A DNA stretch of 64,000 nucleotides, from NCBI GenBank assembly GCA_947579665.1, contig OX388352.1, positions 73,322,113-73,386,112 on the forward strand, written 5' to 3'. The position numbers were made by a program, and so were the translations under genes. The notes under the pieces were generated by a model that was not told the origin of the DNA, did no database searches, and was given only the letters and a program-made list of their open reading frames with translations. Each line of letters begins with the position of its first letter. Positions within the stretch are counted from its first letter, which is position 1. Shown here piece after piece: positions 52,949-64,000 of this stretch. Origin of the DNA: Sympetrum striolatum. Its lineage: Eukaryota; Arthropoda; Insecta; Odonata; Libellulidae.

Positions 52949-53845
52949 GGGGAACGTGGGGCAGATCGTGTCGTGATCCTGTGATCGTGTGGAAAAACTG
53001 AATACTGTTTTTCTTCGGTGGTTTTAAATAAGGAAAAACGATTAAATTACATCGGAATGACATGTCACTCTAGTGTACCAGAAATTTTCGCCAATCGGAA
53101 CTCCGAAAGTGTTTCAGAACACTTCGTCGAATTTTCAGGTATCGTTTTTGTAATTTTGAGCATCTATTCTTGATACTTAGAAGTAGTAATTCATCGAAAT
53201 ACTTAAGTATTACTTCTAGTATTCGGTTAAATGAATTGTAATCTACGTTTCTGTGTAGTTTTAATGTTTATTTGGCTAGAATACTGTCGCAATAGAATTG
53301 GTTAACCTAAAAAGGAAGTTTTGGTGCAGAACTGGGTAACCCCAGGGTTACATGACTTCCATTTTCTAGTGACAGTACAGAATATGATAAGAATAAGACT
53401 GCCTTTACTGTCCTGACTATTCAGCGGATGGCTGGATAAGATTTGACAGTTGCTTTAAGTGGGCACACGATAAATGTGCCATAACTGATAGTGAAGACGA
53501 AGATAACAGCCATATATGTGTATTATGTGAATGACATGTGTATTTTATGCTCTACATAAGTTAACCTTTATTTTTTTAAAAGTTTTTGAAGTTCATAACA
53601 TTTTCTCATTATTATAACATAGCAGTCCGTTTTTCCCAAGGGGAGTGGCAAAACGGAGAAGATTACACTGTATTGACAAACCATTAATAATATAAAAATA
53701 CAAAATATTCAATACCAAATATATGAATCTTTACAAAGTTAACATTCTAATAATGTTTCTCATACCATAATATCGTAACTCTTTACTTTACTTATACCCC
53801 AAAAATCTGAGAAAATTAAGTACTCCGTACTACACCGCCTTCCCC
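52949..53845 (+). mobile_element. pogo-like transposon remnant with PHD-like transposase tail
   Basis: GGGGAACG at 52949 faces CGCCTTCCCC at 53845 and TA flanks both sides. At about 53397-53526 the translation gives GWIRFDSCFKWAHDKCA, then DSEDEDNSHICVLCE and a stop. This is a cysteine/histidine-rich ending like the PHD-type tail found on some pogo (DDE/CENP-B-like) transposases. Most of the transposase is missing. Confidence 0.6.
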
Positions 53846-54224
53846 TACTTCAATATATTTTGGCAAAAATCTTTTGACGTCCTTAAAATTTTGGAAGATA
53901 ATTCTTTCATTTATAATTATAATAAAATAGATAATAAAATATTTTAACTTTCTGAACTTAAATTCGTTTTTCACGAGTTCATCTTTGCAAAGTTTCGTGT
54001 TTGATACTCCACTGTTCTATCTAATTTTGCCAAATCTAACCGTAATAGCACATTACAAACCTTGTCATTTCTTTGATCTTTCAAAACCATTCAACTAGTT
54101 TTTATTATCCAATCTGCATATTTCGTGAGACGATACGTAATGATTGTTCAAATGATGTAAACCATGTTCACACGCACGCATTTATGTTGGTGAGTGGGGT
54201 AGACAGGTCAGATTTACTGTTTTT

Positions 54225-54945
54225 ACTTTCTCCATATACGAAGTATAGAGAAAGTATTGTTTTCATTAAAAAATTCGACTTCGAGATTTCAACGGAAATA
54301 CATGTTTTGGGGTCCCTAGAACACGTTTTAACCACTTTCGGAATGATGTCTGTGTGTATGTTTGTGTGTGTGTGTGTGTCTGTATGTGTGTGTGTGCTAG
54401 TGGGTGTTCTAACGTATAAACTATTAGTTGTATCAATACCAAACCTCATACATAACACTGTGGTGTGTGCTGTCAGAGTTGATTAGTTTTTGGAGTAAAT
54501 CGGTAGACCGGAAGTTTAGCTTCACTCTTCAAAGCTCATTTCCGGTTTTCAAAATATCTCCATAAATATGATATTTAGGTATATACTATTATTTACAAAC
54601 GTTTTAGAAAATATAATTTACGATAACTTTTGTATGAAACATATTTTCGTATCACTGATTGTTTAGGAGTTATTCATGAAATACTGATAAACCGGAAGTT
54701 GCTGATTATGCACTTTGTGGGCGCTCTGGGCTCAATGGGCGAATGACCAATTTCATCGCTTTTTATCGATCATGTCTCGAAAAACATTATTTATAATGTT
54801 TGTGACGTCAAAGATAATAATATAAAAATTAATCACTCATCTTCCAAGTTTAGATGGAATATAGAGTTCGAAATTACTGTCGTAGATAATTATTTACATC
54901 TTATATATGGAGAAAGTCATGTGCTGGCCGCATCAGATTTTTCCG
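54225..54945 (-). mobile_element. Interspersed 700-bp repeat, copy 1
   Basis: Both ends carry ACTTTCTCCATAT and its inverse (ATATGGAGAAAGT near 54905-54917). The whole stretch is repeated in inverted orientation at 62596-63296. It contains a TG microsatellite (about 54353-54400) and no coding sequence. Homology runs about 30 bp past the GAGAAAGT end, to AAAATCTGATG, so the true terminus is uncertain. Confidence 0.7.
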
Positions 54946-55151
54946 GATAGTATAAGGTGCGCTGATATGGAAATTATTAAGGCAGTTTGGTGTTTCTCAC
55001 CCCCTACCTTAGTGCGGCTCGTGGAGTACTTATCTAAATGTAAAAGATATAATATTACTTGCTTATTTCATCGAGAATGGTATTATTTGGACATTTTTAG
55101 TATTAACATCGTTTAATCATTTACATATTTCATAAAGCATTGGGATAAACA

Positions 55152-55324
55152 AACTTAATAAAATAATAAAATCACTTTGTCAAAGTTCCACACGTTTATT
55201 AATAAAACACACGACGAGTCCGCCCCACTGCCTGAAGATGACTAGTTCATAGTCGAAACCGGTCGTGTGTTTTATTAATAAACGTGTGGAACTTTGACAA
55301 AGTGTTTTTATTATTTTATTAAGT
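55152..55324 (+). ncRNA. Foldback repeat with Penelope-type hammerhead-like core
   Basis: Two arms of about 60 bases (about 55152-55214 and 55262-55324) are nearly perfect inverted copies, including CTTTGTCAAAGTTCCACACG. The 47-base loop contains CTGAAGA, a 5-bp stem GACTA/TAGTC, then CGAAACCGGTC. That order (CUGANGA, stem II, GAAA, CCGGUC) is the core of the small hammerhead variants associated with Penelope-like retroelements. Stem I is weak, so activity is uncertain. Confidence 0.5.
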
Positions 55325-56209
55325 GTTTTTTTATGGTGCAGTTCCACAAAGTAACAGCTAATTCGATTGATTTTCTTTTTAATCATTAGTATGTTTAATT
55401 AATTCTATAATATCGGCGTTAATAATCAGTTAGAGTATCCCTCATAGAGAATAAATCCCTTAGAGAAGTAATAGGACCTTCAGAGAAAAGAAAAATCCGG
55501 AATGGAATAAATAGTCGCCATAATTGACAATTTATGAAGACCATGAAAGGCTAAGGAAATAAATAAGATATTAGCGCAAAAGAAGAACTAAGAAGATCAC
55601 TTGCCAAGATCAGCGTCTTCGCGAAGAAGAAAAGCGTGAAAGGCAATATTTTATTGATATCTCGATGAGAGCCTAGAAGATAAAGCTTCGAAGACTAGGC
55701 CAATCTTCAATTAAAGATCCCATAACCTAGGATATGCGATGTTGAAAATATAAAACGGTTGCTTTTCTTAAATTACAAATGAAAGAACAAGTTTATCTTT
55801 GGTGTAATTGCTTTTGGACATTCCAATTTATTCATTATTTTGTTCAATTTCATCAATCAAAATTACATATGGATTCTTTATTTAACTTGTATCATAAATA
55901 TGTATCTGAAACATTCGACTATCAGCAATGATCTATAGCTGCGTTGCAAAAATACTCGGTAACATACATGTGCCCCAGTGAGATGATTCTGACTACGGGA
56001 AAATGCATTTTACGTAATACAACTGTAATACCCAATGATAATACACTAGTGATACTTATTTAAAAAAACATTCAAAAATAAAAATTATAAGTTATGAAAA
56101 AATTCCAAACTAAAGATCAATTTTATGTAATGAAGCTTCACTTTTTTGTAAGTAATGTTAAGCGAGGGAAATTTCATCGAGGACACAGTTTCACTGAAGA
56201 CTGGAAAGT

Positions 56210-56285
56210 GTTTCCATTTATTAATATGTTTTCTAAAACACGAGCTTCGGAATTTCTCACAATGTCTTCATCAGGGGTTCTAAGT
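56210..56285 (-). ncRNA. Degenerate hammerhead-like motif of Penelope-type repeat
   Basis: On the minus strand CTGATGAAGACATTGTG is followed by AGAAATTCCGAAGCTCGTGTTT and then AATAAATGG. CTGATGA is the canonical hammerhead box, and the trailing CTCGTGTTTT resembles the copies at 24050 and 55152. The GAAA box is displaced or disrupted. A 158-codon ORF crossing it is probably chance. Confidence 0.35.
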
Positions 56286-58389
56286 TTAAAATTTTCTTGT
56301 TCAAAGTATTTGTTCATTATTTCAAACCATGGATCCAAATACAAAGAAAACTATCTTCAGCTTACTACTGCGCAGATGTCTCAGATTCTTTCAAATTGTT
56401 TGTTAACACTAATTGGGATTAAATGGTTAAAAGAAAGATGTGGCCTAATATTAGAGACGGAACTTGAAGACTGTTTCAAACGGATGAAGTGGTTCTTACA
56501 AATTCCAGCTTTAATTGAGTGGGACAAACGAAAGGTAAGATCGGTTGTTGGACAGACAGATCAAATATAAGCTAATAATAAATATATAAATAATAATAGC
56601 TAATATAAATATAAGATAATACGATCATTATGGAACTGTAAATATTGGTTGGCAGTGTCGTACATTTATCTGGAAATATTCCATAACAAAATTCTCTAAA
56701 ACAGAAAAATATTTTATTACAAAAAAGAAGACTCGACAGACAACAGCAGCCGCCCGGAAAATGGAAGATTCGGGCTCCAGATTTTTTCATATCCTTTTCT
56801 TCTTTGTATATCTGTCATAAACATTCTAGCAATAGTGTCGCGCTTATGGGGAATTTAATTTAACAACGATGAATGATTAGGTTTCAGATAAATACTCTCA
56901 CGAACTATTCGAGGCTAACGAGCTCCGTTTAATTGGAAGAAGTTACGGTAACTACGAAGATGGATGTTGAATGAAGTGTTAAGAAGTCCCACAATTCTAC
57001 TCTTTCGTCCTTCAACTCCTGGAAACCCCTCTCTTTTTGGGGTTTAAGAAGGGCCTCTCGAACCATTGGCTCTTTCCGAAAAGCCTCCAAGACGTTGCTT
57101 TTCCGTTCCATTTCCCAAGTTGCAAACACCCTCCACCGGGAGCGGAATGTTAATTTTGGCCGGGCCTTGTTTTTTCATTTTAAAAATGCATTAGCTCCCC
57201 ACAGGCCACGAAAGTTTGTTTTCCCCGCTTTAGGAAGTGTTTCGGCGAAAAGACGCATGATAGGCTAAATTGCGACATCTAGATGGAAACTGTTGACACT
57301 CTGATTAGAGAATGCTAATTCGTGCATCATTGCTCTTCTTTTCAACCATCATAAAAGTATAATTAGAAAAAAAATGAGAGGTATATTTTTAACATAGAAA
57401 GGGCGAAGCGACAAGTTACTCATGTAAATTGTACATAGATACGTACATAAATATACCTATCATCATCAGTTATCAATTAGTATAATGCGATGAACTCGAC
57501 TTGAGATTTTTTAATAAAAAAAATTGGCTGATATATCGCTAGATATTTTTAAATTAGCAGAAATATCAATATTTGCCATTCCTTTCTTATTAATCTTAAA
57601 TCCAAATCCTTGGATTTGACCGCTTTCTAAATCTATTGGAAAGCCAAAAAATAAATTATCCTGAATGGGGCAATCTATCACCTTGAGTGACATTTCCACC
57701 GCATTTTACTGCAAATATGATGACAATTTGGTTTGATCTTGCCGGATCATTCCTCACGTTAATTCAACAGCAGGGCAAGAAGAGGTCTTCTATTTTGCGT
57801 GGTCATACTTTGTTTACTTTCATAGAAATAAGAGAATCCAGTATAGATTAAAGAATGTAATAATTATAATGAATATTTTTGAAATACTGAAATTCATTTT
57901 TACGAAAATCTTCATGTGACTCACAATTTATGGAGATTCCTCTGTGTGTGGAACGCACTGGCATGATGTTTGGTCACCTATGCACGTATGTACTATATTT
58001 ATCATGTCAGCTGAAATTAGTAGCCTTAGTGCATGGATCAAATTAGTTCAAAAGTGGTAAGTTAATAATTAATATGGAGCATAGGGTTCAGCCCATATCC
58101 CAGAATTTAAGTATCATATACGTCAATATAGAAGAAACAGAGAACTAAGAACCTTTCAGGTTAAAAAACGATAAAATAAGGATGATTTCTAAGGATAAAC
58201 TAAAAAAATCAAATTACCCTTTCGTTAGGTGTTGGTGTCAACGTGTTTTCTAATAATTTAGCATTCAAATAATGTGGAATTTCTTACAGTTGAACTTAGA
58301 AGTGATAGATGTTAGTGAAATTCGAGTTTTGAAACTTTTCATTAAAATAATACTACGCAATAGATATTAACCAATATTTGCATAATTAT

Positions 58390-58995
58390 CGAAAGAAATA
58401 ATAATAATAATAATAATACATTTATTTTGCTCTGGGATTATAAGTCCCATAAGAGCAGGAAAAAATATAAAAATTCTATCTGCTCACATAAAAATAAATA
58501 ATACAAATTATAAACAATAGGTCGAATACAAAAGATAGACTGCTTACAAAAAATAATACAAAAAATATTACAAAAAAGAATAAAGAGAAAAAATATGCCA
58601 ATATTATGGTAATAAGAGTAATTCTGTAGAAACAAAAAGGTAATTTATCAGTTTTTCTTTAAATGATTGTGCGGAGGTGGAATTTTTAATGTGTAAAAGC
58701 AGGTTGTTCCAGGAATTAGATAAAGAAATTAAAAAGGATTTTAGGTATGTGTTAGTCTGAGGGATTGGGCATAGAAGATAGTTAGGGCCGGAGCGGGTAA
58801 TTTTACAGGAAACAGAATATTTGTAAGTAAACATGTCATAGATATACTGTGGTTGAAGATCATGAAATACTGTAAACAAAAATGAACCAAGCATGTATTT
58901 TCTCCTGATATCTGGTCTTAACCACTTCAACTGACGGCAGTAATTGGAGATATGAACATCTTTCCGAAGGTCAAAAATGAATCGGATGCAGTTAT
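58390..58995 (-). pseudogene. Non-LTR retrotransposon ORF2 C terminus and 3' end
   Basis: On the minus strand, CIRFIFDLRKDVHISNYCRQLKWLRPDIRRKYMLGSFLF leads to SWNNLLLHIKNSTSAQSFKEKLINYLF and a stop near 58604. The 3' UTR ends with AATAAA near 58422 and a short (TTA)n tail. It is closely related to 46130-46830 and 35133-36400. Confidence 0.75.
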
Positions 58996-61779
58996 ATTAA
59001 TAAGAGTAATTAAGTAAGCGTCATTTACGAGTTAGTTGACAACAAAAAATACTGAAAAAATAACTACATAATCCAAAGAGATTTACAAAATTGCAGAGCT
59101 CATCGAAGTTCGAGCAACAAATTGGCCGACTACTTACAAGGCCTAAAAACCGCACCTTTTTCACTCGATATTTATACATTTTCTCTGCAGTTAGCAAGGA
59201 CTTTAAATGAGGTATCTTGCGCCTAGGATTAATTTTTCGCCCGAAGAAAGTTCTTGATTATCATATACAATGCAAAATATAATTTTAGTATAACCGAGGA
59301 AAGAATGCAAAGAATAATTCCGTCTAAATTCATCTACAGCATCATCATCGAAACCGAGGATCGATCGAGTTGAGGGATATTTTCGAAATGCAAGATCATA
59401 TAAAAGATCATATAAATCTTTCGCAAAAGAATGTTTAAGGAAACTTAAACACATCCTCACCTCGAGGAAAAAATACAAACTCTTTAAGTGTTTGTTTGAA
59501 AGTTCGAAAGCTGATATTCTGTTTCTTCTAGAATCGGCATTTTTTCAAAGAATTACATAGAGCCGATGAAAAAATAGATCTATGGTCGCAATCGCGCTTC
59601 TCTTGGCCTTGATGCTTCCATAGCCTTGCTTTTTTACCCAACTTTGATACTCACTAGACCCGATGTTTCCATCTTCATGCCTTCGGCTAGAGTGCTTGGA
59701 GCATTTATGGTGCTCGGACGGTTCTAAACATTCCCCAGACCACTAACAAAATCCCGGTAGGATGGAGCGATGTATTCTCTACTTAGTTCTTGACCTCTTT
59801 AAATTAATTAAAGGTTTTCTTTTTCCTATAAAAATCGCCGATATTAGCAGATAAATTTAACAGATAAACCCAATTCGTGGATTTCTTTTGGAGACGAGCA
59901 AATACGACAAATTGCGCTGAGTTCAACCTAATCTATTCTACCTACATTAACACGCAAAGTAGCAATTACCCAGTGAAAATAAAGCTTAAAAATTAGAAAA
60001 TATACTTGAAACTCATAGGGTTAATCGAAAATAAAAATTCAAAAATAACTCAATAATAAACGTGAATCCTTTTTTCACATTCTTTTCCTCAATCATTCTC
60101 TCCGAATTGAAAAGCACACATGTGACCTATTACGAGAATATTTGTATATGCAGTAAAATACAGGAAAATGAATAAAATCCTCAACTGAAAAAAACAACGG
60201 GGATATTGAGAAGGATTCCAAGAATGCAAAAGGACTGATTTAGTATTTGAAAATTTTGTGACGTAGATCCTCAATCGAAAGAAATCAGAGCTGTAGTCCA
60301 CCCACACGTATTTTCTCCATTTATATTCATAGTCCGCTCAATTTTTTCCCTCGGGTAAATCCGTGGATATTTTGGCTTCAAAGAAACTTCGTTTCAACCT
60401 ATCATCAATTATTTCTAATTACGTGTTCGCGCGGAATCTTTTAACACAAAAGAATCCTCGAGAAGGAAAAAACAAGGTTAGCTTTGATGTGAGCTTATAT
60501 TTAGAGATCCCGTCATTTTTTTACATTGAATGAAATCCACAGCGTATACGAATGCCGGTGAGAGCCTTTGTTCTGTCACTGTCGTTTCCGGAATACTTCC
60601 ACAGTCGACGCAAAACATCACGGCAGAGGAGTAAATTTCACTATATTTTGTACCATTTTTAGCCTATTGTCAACTACGAATGCATATTGATATATAATGA
60701 ATATTTTTATTGTTATGGCTTTACTAGCACTACCATCCAGAACAGAGTATAAGTTTCATATAATGAACTAAATGAATAATAAAACCTGGATAGCAGCCCT
60801 TCCTGTGATTATTCCAAAATAGAGATGTCTGAAGAACAATTCTAATATAAAAATCAAAGAAAAATATTTTAGAACTTTTCGCAACCTGTTTCAGAGTATA
60901 CTAAAATTCAAAGGGATGAGAATCCTAAGTATTATAACAATAAAACTGCCATTTTAAGTTGTTCTTTGAACATAAATTCATGGTAATGATAAAAATGGAT
61001 GGACCGAGAGTTAACATTAATTAACGGGATGTAAACTTTTAGACCTCATTTTGCGAGATTCATCTTTATGGCCAACATTCAACCAAATCAATATTTTGAT
61101 AGTATTAAAATCAATAACAGCGGAATATTAATATAAAATGAATACGTGATCGGAGCTCTTCGTCGTACAGATAGAGAATAAGATATAAGTCGATGAAGAT
61201 TTCAATTGTTCTTTCTTAATAACTTAAAATTCATAATTTTTTAAATCCTGCATTTTTTATAGCTGTGGCGAAATATGTGATTTTTTGAAAACACCTAAGG
61301 AAGTATAAGTTAATTAAAGTAAATTCATATTCCAGTGTATTCAAGAAGAATTATTCTAGAGCCGTACCGTGAAAATCCTAAATTCTTGCTCTACTATATT
61401 CTTATATACTTTATTATGCTATATTTGAAATAAATTGAGTATAAATCGAATTCTTACCGAGTGCGGGATTTTTGAAGCATTTTGGAAGAATTGAGACCAA
61501 AGGAAAGATCGAGCTATCTCAGTTTTAATCACCATATGAATTATTATACCAGATTAATTTCTGTTTTAAAATGATTTTCCTAGTACGTTCATTCTTTAAA
61601 AGTTTCAACACTCCTTTGAGCTATAAAGCTCGGTATCATCCTATGCTAAAGAGGATTCTGTACTGTCAGGTAAGCTCTGAAGTAACGTCTAAAGTTTAAT
61701 TCAGTGGTGTAAAAATACGACAAACCGAAAGCAAAGATTAACCCATTTACCCATCGGGCAGTAATCTGGATAGAAAAAG

Positions 61780-62596
61780 TCTTGGAAGAGTTGAAACAGT
61801 GAAACAGAATCGGCGATGTTTATTCAAAAGAGATGAAAGTCACTTCGGATATCCCCAAGGGTAGCGTTCTCGACCCATTAATATTCCTAATTTACAATTA
61901 GAATCTATCTTAAAATATGAAATAGATCAGTCAGTCATCTGATCAAGCCAGACTGTTTGCTGATGACTGTTCATTACATATATGCGTAAATGAAATACGG
62001 GACCTGGGAAATATTGCAAAGTGATCTAAAACAGCTAGCCGAGTGGACTAAATTAAATTCCATGGTGATCAACGTCAGAAAATGGAAACATATTATGTTT
62101 TCCATACGTAAGTCGCCCGAAATGAATAATTATACACTGAACAGCGAAATCATTCTCACTGGGCCCGAATGTAAATATCTATGTAAACATCTGAAAATCA
62201 TTAATGGGAAAGTCATATAGAAGATATTACTTCAAAAATGTATAGAAATTACTGCTTTGTTATGGGAAACGGGAGTATAACGAAGTGGAGTTGGACTCAG
62301 AGAAAGGGCGTATAAATCATTGTATATGCGACGAGTGTTTTGACCCTCACGAGGCGGGCCTAAATAATAAACTCGAAGCCGCGCAAAGAAAGGCGGCTAG
62401 TTACGTAATCGGAAAGCACAAGCAGGATGGAAGTGTTAGTCAAATGTTAGATCGCCTTCGTCGAGAAGGAAGATATCTAGGATATAGGGAGTATTTAACG
62501 CATATAACTCTAATGTTGGGTGGGAAGAACTACGAAGGAGGTTCCATTCTCGTGCATAAGAGAGAAGACTATAGAGGACGCGGCGATAACAGATAA
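61780..62596 (+). pseudogene. Decayed non-LTR reverse transcriptase, motifs B and C to C terminus
   Basis: Near 61847 the translation reads DIPKGSVLDPLIFLIYN (RT motif B, GxPQGS in active elements). Near 61940 QARLFADDCSLHI contains the catalytic FADD box. From 62335, DPHEAGLNNKLEAAQRKAASYVIGKHKQDGSVSQMLDRLRREGRYLGYREYLTHITL is the typical CR1/Jockey-type C terminus. Stops and frameshifts separate these, and it abuts the 700-bp repeat at 62596. Confidence 0.75.
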
Positions 62597-63296
62597 AAAA
62601 AATCTGATGTAGCCAGCACATGACTTTCTCCATATATAAGATGTAAATATTTATCTACGACAGTATTTTCGAACTCTATATTCAATCTAAACTTGGAAGA
62701 TGAGTGATTAATTTATATCATATTATCTTTTACGTCACAAACATTATAAATAATGTTTTTCGGGACATGTTCGATGAAAAACGATGAAATGGCCTTTCGC
62801 CCCAGCGCCCAGAGCACCCACAACGTACATAATCAGCAATTTCCGGTTTATCAGTATTTCACAAATAACTCCTACACAATCAGTGATACAAAAATATGTT
62901 TCATACTAAAGTTATAGTAAATTACATTTTCTAAAACTTTTCTAGTGTATACAATATACCTATATATCATATTTACGGAGATATTGTGAAAACCGGAAAT
63001 GAGCTTTGATGAATGAAGCTCGACTTCCGGTTAACCGATTTACTCCAAAAACTAATCAACTCTGACAGCACACATGACAGTACTATATATGAATTTTGGT
63101 ATTGATACTACTAATAGTTTTCACGTTAGAGCGCCCACAAGCACACACACACACACACACACATACACACAGACTTCATTCCGAAAATGGTCAAAACGTG
63201 TTCTAGGGACCCCAAAACATGTATTTTCGTTGAAATCTCGAGGTCGATTTTTTTCATGAAAACAATACTTTCTCTATACTTCGTATATGGAGAAAA
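62596..63296 (+). mobile_element. Interspersed 700-bp repeat, copy 2 (inverted relative to 54225-54945)
   Basis: The copy begins AAAATCTGATG, then CAGCACATGACTTTCTCCAT, and ends near GTATATGGAGAAA. It matches copy 1 throughout in inverted orientation, including an AC microsatellite at about 63141-63165. It begins immediately after the LINE remnant. Confidence 0.7.
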
Positions 63297-63679
63297 TAAT
63301 AAAGTAGGGTGAGGAGAAAACCGATGAGGGGAAATATTCATTCATCAATAGAGGAATAAGGAAATGTAATGCATTACCTGGATGAATTCTCATTCCAATG
63401 CCGATCGATGTTAAAAATTTTTAAAATAAGCTTAAACGATAATAACATTTAAACATTCTTATACTCTCATATATGTAGGTATTATCCATAGTTTAAATAG
63501 TCTAGAATCTATAAATCTTTAAAATAAGAAAATATTTCCAGCTATTATAATGTATTAAATTATTTAGTAGGAATTATTTCAATCAACTATATCTGTGGAG
63601 GTGATTGTATATTTGACATTGTATTTTAATAATATACATATGAACACTCAGTTACAAGAAATGACCGTGTCGTAGCGGT

Positions 63680-64000
63680 TACCTAATCACCAGGATACTA
63701 TCTTGAAGGGTCCGCAAGCAACACAGTAGATGGTGCATCCCTCCTTCTATACACCTTCCAGCCTTCATTTCCTTGTTTCCGCAGAACCAGGTAAATTTAT
63801 AAATACGAAGGTAAAGCTTTGAACATGTGACACTCTTTGCAAAGGGATTCCATTTGGTTAGCACGAGTTTGCGGGTTTTGCAGCTGGGAAGGCTATTCCT
63901 CATTTTTGGAAATGTCTCATATTCTAAACGGAAACGATGTACGAATTTGAAATAGAGAAAGTCTTTCTTTTTTAGTGATTTGGAGACGCTAAAATTCTGC
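63680..64000. other. Right edge, nothing recognised
   Basis: The last 320 bases hold only a short minus-strand ORF of 74 codons with no recognisable motif. I see no gene or repeat that can be supported. Confidence 0.3.

Noticed and set aside
56094..56570. 158-codon ORF on the plus strand
   Set aside because: No recognisable domain, AT-driven composition, and it overlaps a Penelope-type repeat motif on the other strand.
59203..59478. 91-codon minus-strand ORF
   Set aside because: No family resemblance and no supporting signals.

Overview
This window is nuclear DNA from an arthropod, most likely an insect. It is AT-rich and gene-poor, with spliced introns, a CCHamide-type neuropeptide receptor and many LINE, SINE and DNA-transposon remnants. 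I cannot name the species from the sequence.

Genes. Two host genes are supported, both on the minus strand. Positions 336-5352 hold eight consecutive 5' exons of POLRMT, the mitochondrial RNA polymerase. They encode the N-terminal extension and the PPR-like part; the catalytic domain lies beyond position 1, and the first exon is not resolved. Positions 13603-14928 hold a complete, intronless coding sequence for a 441-residue rhodopsin-family GPCR of the CCHamide receptor type. It has a probable spliced 5' UTR and a poly(A) signal.

Transposon-rich remainder. The best-preserved element is a full-length R4/Dong-type LINE of the R2 superfamily at 31018-34996. It has one intact ORF of 1195 codons (N-terminal Myb-like region, reverse transcriptase, CCHC knuckle and restriction-like endonuclease). 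A nearly identical 5'-truncated copy sits immediately upstream, at 29262-30975. Both end in (TAA)n. The 5' end of the full-length copy folds as an HDV-like self-cleaving ribozyme. The R4 pair lies in the tail of a minus-strand LINE, which lies inside a hAT element with an exact 8-bp target duplication. The hAT element is inserted three bases inside the terminus of a pogo-like MITE. This gives four levels of nesting.

Other repeats. These include pogo-like elements with TA duplications (10308-11850, 52949-53845, 36979-37989), a 600-bp family present twice in opposite orientations (633-1194 and about 11085-11652), a 700-bp family present twice in opposite orientations (54225-54945 and 62596-63296), and a hAT MITE (52461-52737). 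There is also an element whose ends are inverted arrays of a 14-15-nt unit (51650-52269), four tRNA-derived SINEs, and at least ten decayed non-LTR reverse-transcriptase fragments. Four short hammerhead-like motifs resemble those of Penelope-like elements, one of them within a long foldback at 55152-55324.

Stretches not listed below (about 7.7-10.3, 12.3-13.4, 15.2-16.4, 17.2-19.4, 19.9-25.6, 27.6-29.1, 43.5-46.1, 48.5-51.6, 57-58.4 and 59-61.7 kb) show only short chance ORFs and AT-rich DNA.
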